In this document: positions 24,584-32,390 of the stretch, piece after piece | How the letters are laid out: every line of letters begins with the position of its first letter | How positions within the stretch are numbered: the stretch's first letter is position 1 | Source: Bacteroidaceae bacterium | GTDB taxonomy: Bacteria > Bacteroidota > Bacteroidia > Bacteroidales > Bacteroidaceae | DNA length: 61,079 bases | Reading direction: 5' to 3' | Assembly: GCA_017520935.1 (NCBI GenBank) | Contig: JAFXEF010000009.1 | Coordinates: forward strand, 1-61,079 | Made by a program: the position numbers and the translations under genes | Notes under the pieces: generated by a model | The model's database searches: none | What the model saw: only the letters and a program-made list of their open reading frames with translations | Told to the model about the DNA's origin: nothing

Positions 24584-25683
24584 AAGTGCTGTTTTGTACA
24601 CCATATGGCGATATTACAAAGGACAATATCGGCGGAATCTCTGTTTGGGCAAAGGCTATTGTTACACAATATCAGAGTGTGGCATCTGGGTCTGATATAG
24701 AGTTAGACGTATTTGCATTAGACCGTAAGACTTACGTCAGAGGCGTGAATACTATTGTACGTATATGGACTGGTATTGTAGAGTATATACGATTGGTGCG
24801 CCAAGTATGGAAACAAATAGATGAAGGGGGATATGATGCTGTCCATCTGTGTACAACGGCTTCTCTGAGTCTGATAAAAGATTGGCTCATTCTGGGCTAT
24901 GCACATCGCAAAGGACTGAAGACATTTTTGCATTTCCATAATGGCAGAGTATATGGGATTGTCCATCGTAAGAATTGGGAAACCTATTTGTTGCGATGTG
25001 TTTTGAAAGTCGTTGACATTCCCATTGTGATGGATGCCTTTTCGTTTGACGCGTTGGAAGAGTGGAGAATTACTTCTGCAATCAATCTTCCCAATCCGTT
25101 GTCTACCTTTGTTTGCCAAACTATAGATTCTTGTGCTCCCTTGCCTGAACGTGCCAAAGGACGTTTGCTGTTTGTTGGCCATATCGTGGATATCAAAGGT
25201 ATCTATGAGTTAGTGGAGGCTTGTACACGTATGAGAGGCATTCGCTTGCGTATGGTTGGCTATGCAGAGGAGGATGTCAAGCAGCGTTTGCTTACTATTG
25301 CTTCAAAACGCCAAGATGACTGGTTGGAGTTTATGGGTGGCCTCAGTCGTGAAGAGACCATCCAAGAAATATTGTCAGCCGATGTGCTTATTGCTCCGTC
25401 TCATATAGAAGGTTTTCCTAATGTTATACTTGAGGCTATGGCTTGTGGAACGCCCATCATCGCAAGCCGGGTAGGAGGTATTCCTGAGATGTTGGACAAT
25501 GGCTCATGCGGAGTACTGATAGAACCTCGCAGTGTGGAAGCTATTGTTGCCGCCGTTGAAAGTTTTATGCATGATGAGCAGAGAAAGGTTCAGTATGCTA
25601 CACTGGGAAAGGAACGAGTGAATAAGGTATATTCTATTTCTTCAATATGGAACCAATTAACCTCAATTTGGAAAAGTGTTTGA
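24580..25683 (+). CDS. Family 4 glycosyltransferase
   Basis: The 367-residue product has the GT-B fold. FCTPYGDITKDNIGGISVW is the acceptor-side N-terminus; HIEGFPNVILEAMACGTPIIAS with VGGIPEM is the donor-binding EX7E-type motif of GT4 enzymes. It should add one sugar of the capsule repeat unit using a nucleotide-sugar donor in the cytosol; donor and linkage cannot be predicted. Start overlaps the GT2 stop codon (ATGA). Confidence 0.9.
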   Translation: MKVLFCTPYGDITKDNIGGISVWAKAIVTQYQSVASGSDIELDVFALDRKTYVRGVNTIVRIWTGIVEYIRLVRQVWKQIDEGGYDAVHLCTTASLSLIKDWLILGYAHRKGLKTFLHFHNGRVYGIVHRKNWETYLLRCVLKVVDIPIVMDAFSFDALEEWRITSAINLPNPLSTFVCQTIDSCAPLPERAKGRLLFVGHIVDIKGIYELVEACTRMRGIRLRMVGYAEEDVKQRLLTIASKRQDDWLEFMGGLSREETIQEILSADVLIAPSHIEGFPNVILEAMACGTPIIASRVGGIPEMLDNGSCGVLIEPRSVEAIVAAVESFMHDEQRKVQYATLGKERVNKVYSISSIWNQLTSIWKSV

Positions 25684-25684
25684 T

Positions 25685-26896
25685 ATGATAAGACTTTCAA
25701 AACATAATATTCAAGCACTGTATCTTTATATATCTACACTTCTTGGCTCATTGCTGGGCTTTGTGACTTCCGTTATCAATACCAACTTTCTATCGGTATC
25801 AGATTATGGAGATGTGAGGTATGTACAGAATCTGATATCCTTCTTTTCTTGGGTATTGTTGTTCGGCTTTTTTCTTAGTGGCAGCCGCTTGTTGGCTGTC
25901 TCGCGAAGCGAGTGCTACAGGCGTAAGGTACGTGGTGCAATGATTCTTGTGCTACTTGCCAGCAGCGTAATATTGATGGGAATAACCTGTCTGATAGGAA
26001 TTCTGCATTCAGATTCGTATGTAGTAAGACATCTTTTTATTGCATCCTTGCCTGTTTGTTTCTATCCCCTACTTACAAATTACATAAATACGACTGCCCA
26101 AGGCGACAATTTTATTGGCCGATTGGCCCTTTCTCGCGTGTTGCCTGCCCTTTTATATGTTCCGGTTGCATATTGGATATACTCCAGCTATGGCGCTACT
26201 CCAACATTGATGGTGCTGTTGCAGTGGGGATTGTATTGCTCGATACTGGTTGGGATAATAGCGTCAACAAAACCTTCTTTTAAGGAACTTAAGCCAGTAT
26301 TTATAGAGCTACAATCAGAGAATAAAACTTATGGCCTACATTTGTATTATGGCTCATTGGCGATGGTGGCGACTAGTTATTTAGCTGGTGTGACTCTTGG
26401 TATTTTTAATGAGGATAATGTTAATGTAGGTTATTATACATTGGCGCTTACTTTAACTACTCCATTGTCTTATTTGCCTGGTATTATAGGTACTGTTTAT
26501 TTTAAGAAATTTGTAAATGAACCTCGTATACCCAATAAAGTTATGAAAAGTACATTGCTGTTAACTGTGCTCTCATGTGTTTGTTTTGTATTGTTTGTTC
26601 GTGTGTTTGTACACATGTTTTACCCAGAGTCTTACGCTATGGTCGGAACCTATGCCTCATGGCTGGCTGCCGGTTTCTCGATTCATGGTCTTGGCGACAT
26701 GATTAACCGTTTTTTTGGATCGCATGGTGTGGGAAAACCTATCCGGAATAGTAGTTATGCTTGTGGCCTAATCAAAGTTACAGGCTTTATCGTTTTAGTG
26801 TGGTTATGGGATATTAATGGTGCTATTATAACACAAATAATGAGTTCGTGTGTGTATTTTGTTACCATGTATTGGTATTATAGGAGAATGTTTTAG
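25685..26896 (+). CDS. Wzx-type oligosaccharide flippase
   Basis: A 403-residue membrane protein with about 12 hydrophobic helices and the N-terminal pattern LLGSLLGFVTSVINTNFLSVSDYGDVRYVQNL, typical of polysaccharide flippases of the MOP superfamily. It would move the lipid-linked repeat unit to the periplasmic side for the Wzy polymerase. ATG 25685, just after the GT4 stop, is preferred over an overlapping GTG at 25676. It ends the first transcription block of the locus; wecC downstream has its own promoter. Confidence 0.88.
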   Translation: MIRLSKHNIQALYLYISTLLGSLLGFVTSVINTNFLSVSDYGDVRYVQNLISFFSWVLLFGFFLSGSRLLAVSRSECYRRKVRGAMILVLLASSVILMGITCLIGILHSDSYVVRHLFIASLPVCFYPLLTNYINTTAQGDNFIGRLALSRVLPALLYVPVAYWIYSSYGATPTLMVLLQWGLYCSILVGIIASTKPSFKELKPVFIELQSENKTYGLHLYYGSLAMVATSYLAGVTLGIFNEDNVNVGYYTLALTLTTPLSYLPGIIGTVYFKKFVNEPRIPNKVMKSTLLLTVLSCVCFVLFVRVFVHMFYPESYAMVGTYASWLAAGFSIHGLGDMINRFFGSHGVGKPIRNSSYACGLIKVTGFIVLVWLWDINGAIITQIMSSCVYFVTMYWYYRRMF

Positions 26897-27184
26897 CATT
26901 TAGCAGGCGAAATGTCCAGAACTGATGTCGATGCCGGTTCCGAACCTGACCTTTAATTCTCATTGGTCGTTCTTTTTGTAGTGTTAGTCTTTGCAAATAT
27001 AAGCAGGTTTCTTGTTCAGTGCAGAAAATGGCATGTTTCTTGAGCTTAATTCGTGAGGCTCATTGAGGTGGTGTGTAAACTTTTTAAACTTCACTTTGCA
27101 TATATTCTCAGTTATTTGTATCTTTGCAACTAATTGTGTTATGAGGGTCGAGTACCCTCTTGATTGTAATGTTGAAAATATTGT
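26897..27184. other. Intergenic gap inside the capsule locus
   Basis: This 288-bp gap contains the wecC promoter (27095-27126) and no supported gene. Its composition is AT-rich and no terminator hairpin is clear. It marks a boundary between the variable glycosyltransferase block and the wecC-wecB-wecA-like block. Confidence 0.6.
27095..27126 (+). promoter_or_regulatory. wecC promoter
   Basis: TTTG (27095-27098), 20 bp, TATCTTTG (27119-27126), a perfect Bacteroidota promoter 58 bp upstream of wecC. It implies the nucleotide-sugar genes can be transcribed independently of the upstream capsule block. Confidence 0.85.
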
Positions 27185-28390
27185 ATGAAAGCATGTTTCA
27201 TGGGGTTGGGATACATTGGTCTCCCGACTGCAATTATAGCGGCAAAGCATGGGGTTGAAGTTGTCGGCGTGGATGTGAATGCTGATGTGGTGGAGGTGAC
27301 CAATGCCGGCAAGCTGCATATCGTAGAAGACGGATTGGAGGAACTGTTGCAGGATGCTATCGCTTCGGGCAACTTCAAGGCGTATACGCAGCCGCAAGAA
27401 GCTGACGCATTTTTTATCGTGGTACCTACACCGTTCAAGGGTAACCACGAACCTGATACCTCATTCGTGGAAGCTGCCACGATGATGGTACTCCCTTATT
27501 TGAAAGAGGAAGATCTCTATGTGATTGAGTCTACATCGCCCGTAGGTACTACGGAGAAGATGACTGAATTGATTTTCAACAATCGTCCAGAGCTGAAAGG
27601 AAAAATATATATCGCCTATTGTCCAGAGCGAGTACTGCCTGGTAACATCATTGAGGAATTGGTTAACAACGATCGCGTGATAGGCGGTGTTGATGAGGCT
27701 TCTACAGAGAAAGCAAAGGAGTTTTATCGTCATTTCGTAAAGGGACAGCTCCATTCTACTAACTGCCGCACGGCGGAGATGTGTAAACTTACGGAGAATG
27801 CTTCACGTGATGTTCAGATTGCCTTTGCTAATGAGTTGTCGCTCATCTGCGACAAGGCGGGTATCAATGTCTGGGAACTTATAGATTTGGCGAACAAACA
27901 TCCGCGTGTCAACATCCTGCAACCAGGATGTGGCGTGGGTGGACATTGCATCGCCGTGGATCCGTATTTTATCTCGTCGGCCTATCCTGAAGAGGCTCGT
28001 ATTATATATCAAGCTCGTGAAATCAATAACCATAAGGCACAGTGGTGTGCCGAGAAGGTGCGTCGTATGATGGTGGAGTTTGAGTTGAAAAATCATCGTG
28101 CCCCGAAGGTGGCTATGATGGGACTTGCTTTCAAGCCCAATATCGATGACTTGCGTGAATCGCCAGCCAAACTGATTACCTCACGTGTATTGCAGTCGTG
28201 TAATAACGGAAATGTGATGGTAGTAGAACCGAATATCACCGAACATAATGTTTTTAAATTAACAAATTACAAGGCCGCATACGAAAAAGCCGATATTGTC
28301 GTTTATTTAGTAAATCACCGAGAGTTTGCCGAACTCGACTATCGTCCCGAGGTACAGGTGCTCGACTTCTGCGGTGTATTTAAGAAATAA
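27185..28390 (+). CDS. wecC: UDP-N-acetyl-D-mannosamine dehydrogenase
   Basis: Oxidises UDP-ManNAc to UDP-ManNAcA with NAD+. The 401-residue protein has the N-terminal NAD-binding loop MGLGYIGLPTAI (6-17), ESTSPVGTTEKM, YCPERVLPG and the catalytic Cys at about 255 in GCGVGGHCIAVDP. The C-terminal UDP-binding domain contains KVAMMGLAFKPNIDDLRESP. It is followed after 11 bp by wecB, which makes its substrate, so the capsule probably contains ManNAcA. Confidence 0.94.
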   Translation: MKACFMGLGYIGLPTAIIAAKHGVEVVGVDVNADVVEVTNAGKLHIVEDGLEELLQDAIASGNFKAYTQPQEADAFFIVVPTPFKGNHEPDTSFVEAATMMVLPYLKEEDLYVIESTSPVGTTEKMTELIFNNRPELKGKIYIAYCPERVLPGNIIEELVNNDRVIGGVDEASTEKAKEFYRHFVKGQLHSTNCRTAEMCKLTENASRDVQIAFANELSLICDKAGINVWELIDLANKHPRVNILQPGCGVGGHCIAVDPYFISSAYPEEARIIYQAREINNHKAQWCAEKVRRMMVEFELKNHRAPKVAMMGLAFKPNIDDLRESPAKLITSRVLQSCNNGNVMVVEPNITEHNVFKLTNYKAAYEKADIVVYLVNHREFAELDYRPEVQVLDFCGVFKK

Positions 28391-28401
28391 AGGATAGTGG
28401 C

Positions 28402-29613
28402 ATGAAGAAGGTAATGTTGGTGTTCGGCACTCGTCCCGAAGCTATCAAGATGGCTCCGTTGGTGAAGGCCTTTGCGCAATTTCCTGAAACTTTTGAGACC
28501 ATAGTATGTGTCACCGGTCAGCATCGCGAGATGTTGGATCAGGTGTTGCATATCTTTGATATCGTTCCCGACTACGACCTCAACATTATGAAGCAGGGGC
28601 AGGATCTCTACGATGTGACCTCACGGGTGTTGCTTGGTATGCGTGATGTGTTATGTGAGGTACAGCCTGATGTGGTACTTGTCCATGGGGATACTACAAC
28701 AAGCACGGCGGCTGCTCTCGCAGCCTTCTACCAACAGATTCCTGTTGGGCATGTGGAGGCAGGACTTCGTACACATAACATCTATAGTCCGTGGCCTGAG
28801 GAAATGAACCGCCAGATTACGGGTCGCATAGCCTCCTATAATTTCTCGCCTACATCCCTCAGCCGACAGAATTTGTTGGAGGAGAAGGTTGATGAACAAA
28901 GCATCATTGTAACTGGCAATACTGTCATAGATGCCCTCTACTGGGTGATAGAAAAGATTAAGTGCGACGAGGCATTGAGTGAGAAACTCAAAACCATCTT
29001 ATCCACAGCAGGATATGATGTTGATCGTCTGGATAATCCTAAACAATCAACCCTAAACCCAAAACAAGGAAGACGTCTCGTGTTGATTACTGGCCACCGT
29101 AGAGAAAACTTTGGTGATGGTTTTATTAATATGTGTACCGCTATTCGTGATTTGGCACAGAAATATCCCGATGTTGACTTTGTATATCCTATGCACCTTA
29201 ATCCCAATGTGCGCAAGCCTATACAAAAAGTATTTAAGGGCCTTGACACCCTCTCTCCTGGTAAAGGATGGGGAGAGGCTTCCAATATATTCTTCATTGA
29301 ACCGTTGGAGTATCTATCTTTCGTGTATCTGATGGAGAAATCTGCGCTTGTGCTTACTGATAGCGGTGGCATACAGGAGGAGGCTCCAGGATTGGGTAAA
29401 CCGGTGCTTGTGATGCGCGATACCACAGAGCGTCCAGAGGCGTTGGTGGCTGGTACGGTGAAGCTCGTGGGTACAGATCATGACATGATTGTGTCGGAGG
29501 TGTCTTGCCTATTAGATGATGTTGCCTATTACGACGTGATGAGCAAGGCGATCAATCCGTATGGCGATGGAAGGGCGTGTGAACGTATTGTACACTATTT
29601 AATGGAAGTTTGA
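28402..29613 (+). CDS. wecB: UDP-N-acetylglucosamine 2-epimerase (non-hydrolysing), with two repeat insertions
   Basis: Converts UDP-GlcNAc to UDP-ManNAc. The protein starts KVMLVFGTRPEAIKMAPLV and keeps VHGDTTTS, GHVEAGLRT, ITGHRRENFG, and LTDSGGIQEEAPGLGKPVLVMR, covering both halves of the active site. Two segments do not look like the family: residues about 213-222 (NPKQSTLNPKQ), coded by a heptanucleotide array, and about 282-294 (DTLSPGKGWGEA), coded by a small palindrome. Both fall between conserved blocks at likely surface loops, so activity is probably kept. At 403 residues it is about 25 longer than usual. Confidence 0.94.
   Translation: MKKVMLVFGTRPEAIKMAPLVKAFAQFPETFETIVCVTGQHREMLDQVLHIFDIVPDYDLNIMKQGQDLYDVTSRVLLGMRDVLCEVQPDVVLVHGDTTTSTAAALAAFYQQIPVGHVEAGLRTHNIYSPWPEEMNRQITGRIASYNFSPTSLSRQNLLEEKVDEQSIIVTGNTVIDALYWVIEKIKCDEALSEKLKTILSTAGYDVDRLDNPKQSTLNPKQGRRLVLITGHRRENFGDGFINMCTAIRDLAQKYPDVDFVYPMHLNPNVRKPIQKVFKGLDTLSPGKGWGEASNIFFIEPLEYLSFVYLMEKSALVLTDSGGIQEEAPGLGKPVLVMRDTTERPEALVAGTVKLVGTDHDMIVSEVSCLLDDVAYYDVMSKAINPYGDGRACERIVHYLMEV
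29038..29065. repeat. In-frame heptanucleotide array in wecB
   Basis: Four 7-bp units CCTAAAC, AATCAAC, CCTAAAC and CCAAAAC code for the NPKQSTLNPKQ loop. Together with one neighbouring unit the insertion can keep the frame. Confidence 0.8.
29246..29283. repeat. Palindromic element in wecB
   Basis: CCTCTC and GAGAGG arms flank CTGGTAAAGGATGGG. The element codes for TLSPGKGWGEA, a peptide of the same style as the mutS2 insertion, between the conserved KPIQKVF and NIFFIEPLEYLSF segments. Confidence 0.6.
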
Positions 29614-29614
29614 G

Positions 29615-30667
29615 ATGATAGAACTGATTCCTTACATAGTAGCATTTCTGCTTTCGTCGGTGATAGTTTTTTTTGTTCATCCCTATCTTGTGAAGTTTGC
29701 TCTTTGGAAAAATATTGTGGATAAACCTAATGCGCGCCGTCTTAATCGTGTACCTGTTCCTGTATTGGGTGGAGTGGGCGTGTTCTTAGGATTCATCGTG
29801 GCTCTTTATACACTTGCTGCAATGATGGACATACAATTGCCCGATATATATATAGTGCTATTGGTATTAATGATGGGAGTAGGGCTTGTTGATGATGTTC
29901 GTGATTTGAGCCCGTATGCCAAGTTCTCTATACAGATATTGGCAGCATTGCTACTTTATTTTCTATGTGACTTGAGGATTGACAATCTTTATGGTATTTT
30001 CGGACTGTATGAAGTTCCCATGTCCGTGTCTTTTCCTTTGACACTTGTTGTATGTGTAGGATTAATCAACTCTATCAATCTGATTGATGGTATTGATGGC
30101 CTTTCTTCTGGTTATAGTATAGTGGCCTCGCTTTTGTTTGGGGGCTGGGCTTATGTGTTTGGGAATAGGATTAATCTATTGATGTCTTGCTCGCTCATCG
30201 GGGCACTTATCCCTTTCTTTATATATAATGTGTTTGGGAAGAAGTATAAGATGTTTATAGGTGATGCAGGCTCACATCTGCTTGGTATTGTCTTCTGTAT
30301 AATGACCCTTAATACCATTGATTCTCCTGTGTCCCCAGAAATAGAGGTTGCTCTAATACCTTTTTCTTTTGCTGTGTTGTCACATCCCATTATGGATACG
30401 CTTCGTGTGATGACTATGCGGATTTGCAATGGGAAGTCACCATTTTTGGCAGACAAGTCTCATTTGCATCATGCACTCGTGGGACGAGGATTCTCTCACT
30501 TATCCACTACGCTGGTTATTATTGGACTCAACCTTGCTGTTGTGGCTATATGGGCTTTCTGTTTTCAACAGGGTATGTCAGCTACTGCACAATTGCTTGT
30601 TGCTGTAGCCTCAGCTACACTATGTATCATACTCCCTTATCCCTTGTTGGTGAAGATGAAGTGTTGA
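29615..30667 (+). CDS. Polyprenyl-phosphate N-acetylhexosamine-1-phosphate transferase, WecA/MraY-like
   Basis: A 350-residue membrane enzyme with about ten helices. The family motifs KPNARRLNRVPVPVLGGVGV, LVDDVRDLSP (Asp pair binding Mg2+), NLIDGIDGLSSG and the cytosolic loop FLADKSHLHHALVGRG (HIHH-type) are all present. It transfers GlcNAc-1-P or a related sugar phosphate to undecaprenyl phosphate. It starts 2 bp after wecB. Because the locus also begins with a WcaJ-like initiator, the two may start different polymers or this one may serve another glycan. Confidence 0.9.
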   Translation: MIELIPYIVAFLLSSVIVFFVHPYLVKFALWKNIVDKPNARRLNRVPVPVLGGVGVFLGFIVALYTLAAMMDIQLPDIYIVLLVLMMGVGLVDDVRDLSPYAKFSIQILAALLLYFLCDLRIDNLYGIFGLYEVPMSVSFPLTLVVCVGLINSINLIDGIDGLSSGYSIVASLLFGGWAYVFGNRINLLMSCSLIGALIPFFIYNVFGKKYKMFIGDAGSHLLGIVFCIMTLNTIDSPVSPEIEVALIPFSFAVLSHPIMDTLRVMTMRICNGKSPFLADKSHLHHALVGRGFSHLSTTLVIIGLNLAVVAIWAFCFQQGMSATAQLLVAVASATLCIILPYPLLVKMKC

Positions 30668-30684
30668 AATTTTATAGTTACTTT

Positions 30685-31881
30685 TTATGCTTGAATGATC
30701 TCAAGCATTTCATCTGCCAAACGCTTACGATTGTAGGCCTTTGCTAAACATTCACCTCCATCTTGACATGACTCGTACAATTCCCGTGATGAGAAAAGCT
30801 GAACTAATTTTCGTTTGAAGTCTTCCATATCTTCCGGCTCATAATAGAGACCCGCTCCGAACTCCTCTATCATTTCACGTGCCTCACCGTCTACGCCGAG
30901 AAGTATGGGAATACGCATAGCTGAAGTCTCAAAGATTTTTGATGGTATCACCGTCTTGAACAGGTCGCTTTTTCTTAGGTTGATGAGAGCTGCGTCTTGT
31001 AGAGCTATATAGTCGGCCACCTCCTCTTTTGGCACGGCATCAATCAATATGACGTTGTTGATCTTTTCTTTTGTGATTTTTTCCTTTATGCTATCTTTTT
31101 CAGCCCCGTTGCCAAGAATCATTAATGTGTATTCAGCGGAATCCTTTATGCAATCAATAAGAAAGTCTATTTTATGTGCCATTCCCAATGTACCAATATA
31201 TCCAAGCACTTTCTTCCCTTCCAAGTTATACTTCTCCAATAGTCTTTGAGATTTTTCTCGTGGTCTGAACAATTCCATGTTAGCCCCATTCTTGACGATG
31301 TATATCTTTTCTGCAGGTATGCCTTTCCTAACAATCTCCTCTTTGAAGGAGCGGGTGACAACAACTATCTTTTCTGCCGATTTGTAGCACCATTTCTCTT
31401 CTTTAGAGAAATAGTTCAATACAACACTCTCCTTCATAGCACCTACGGCTTTAATGGAGTCGGGCCATAAATCACGTACCTCCATAATCCAAGGCTTTCG
31501 TTTGAAATAGTGCAATGTTCGTCCAGAAAGTGCGGTGAAGAATTGTGGAGATGTGGCTAGGATGATGTCACACGACTCGAACAGACCTGCAAAGAAAGAG
31601 GTGACGGAGAAACTTATGTAGTCGAGTATACGTTTCGCGAATCCTTTGTTGGCAGTCATATAGCTCCACACACGTATCACCTTGATGCCATCCATCCATT
31701 CGGTCTTGCGCAGTGAGTTCTTGTAACCTTCATAGACCTTTCCTGTCGGATAGTTAGGAAAACAGGTAATTACTGTGACTTCATTCCCAGCCTTGACCCA
31801 CTCACGGCAATGTTCGTAAGTGCGTGTAGCTGGGGCGTTCACTTCTGGGGGAAAATTGTCGGTAAGGAATAGTATCTTCAT
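30685..31881 (-). CDS. WbuB-like family 4 glycosyltransferase
   Basis: The 398-residue GT-B protein begins MKILFLTDNFPPEVNAPATRTYEHCREWVKAG, a pattern typical of WbuB (N-acetylfucosamine transferase) relatives. Further motifs are EVRDLWPDSIKAVGA, GYIGTLGMAHKID and PSKIFETSAMRIPILLGVDGEA. It is transcribed against the upstream block, with its stop 17 bp from that of the WecA-like gene. Codon use is rich in A and in Lys, Glu and Ile codons, unlike core genes here, consistent with separate acquisition. The donor sugar is uncertain. Confidence 0.88.
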   Translation of the reverse strand: MKILFLTDNFPPEVNAPATRTYEHCREWVKAGNEVTVITCFPNYPTGKVYEGYKNSLRKTEWMDGIKVIRVWSYMTANKGFAKRILDYISFSVTSFFAGLFESCDIILATSPQFFTALSGRTLHYFKRKPWIMEVRDLWPDSIKAVGAMKESVVLNYFSKEEKWCYKSAEKIVVVTRSFKEEIVRKGIPAEKIYIVKNGANMELFRPREKSQRLLEKYNLEGKKVLGYIGTLGMAHKIDFLIDCIKDSAEYTLMILGNGAEKDSIKEKITKEKINNVILIDAVPKEEVADYIALQDAALINLRKSDLFKTVIPSKIFETSAMRIPILLGVDGEAREMIEEFGAGLYYEPEDMEDFKRKLVQLFSSRELYESCQDGGECLAKAYNRKRLADEMLEIIQA

Positions 31882-31917
31882 ATTATATATGACACATGGA
31901 TTCTATATTGATGTATC

Positions 31918-32370
31918 CTAATATTTGCGTAAGCTGATACGCGTGCTATCTGAGGTTAGTGTGAGATTTTCTTTTGATAGGATGATATGAAATGTAGTGT
32001 ACTCCTGATATAAACCAAATCTCTTCAGTTCAGACAGTGGAGCCTTCTTTTTGCTGCCATCTAAGTCGTATTCACGAAAATCTCCCATGCTTATGGAATC
32101 TCCCTGCCAATCAAAACAGGCATGGTAACGCGTACCCATCTGCCCCATAACATGTGTAGAAGGGTATTGGGTAAGTTGTACTATATGGCGTTGGAAGGCA
32201 TAAAAAAACTCATTGTTGCATTGCACGATGTCTCCCGTTTCTAACTGTTCTATTTCTTGCACTTGCCAAAAACCATCTAAGTCGCCATTGATGAGGTAGC
32301 TCTCGCATGAAGAAAATAACAATATTAATGCGAATGAAACTGTCAATATATAATCTCTATGCTGTATCAT
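31918..32370 (-). CDS. Lipocalin-like lipoprotein of the capsule locus
   Basis: The 150-residue product has a signal peptide with lipobox LLFSSC, so it should be a lipoprotein. The mature part begins ESYLINGDLDGFWQVQEIE and is rich in beta strands, like the small lipocalin-like domain proteins of Bacteroidales. It lies 20 bp after wzi in the same direction, which suggests a role in surface polysaccharide assembly; the function is unknown. The WbuB-like gene follows on the same strand. Confidence 0.8.
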   Translation of the reverse strand: MIQHRDYILTVSFALILLFSSCESYLINGDLDGFWQVQEIEQLETGDIVQCNNEFFYAFQRHIVQLTQYPSTHVMGQMGTRYHACFDWQGDSISMGDFREYDLDGSKKKAPLSELKRFGLYQEYTTFHIILSKENLTLTSDSTRISLRKY

Positions 32371-32390
32371 TTTCTAATACTAAAACTCGT

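Noticed and set aside
26984..27448. Minus-strand frame across the wecC promoter and start
   Set aside because: It overlaps a consensus promoter and the conserved NAD-binding start of WecC; no family resemblance.
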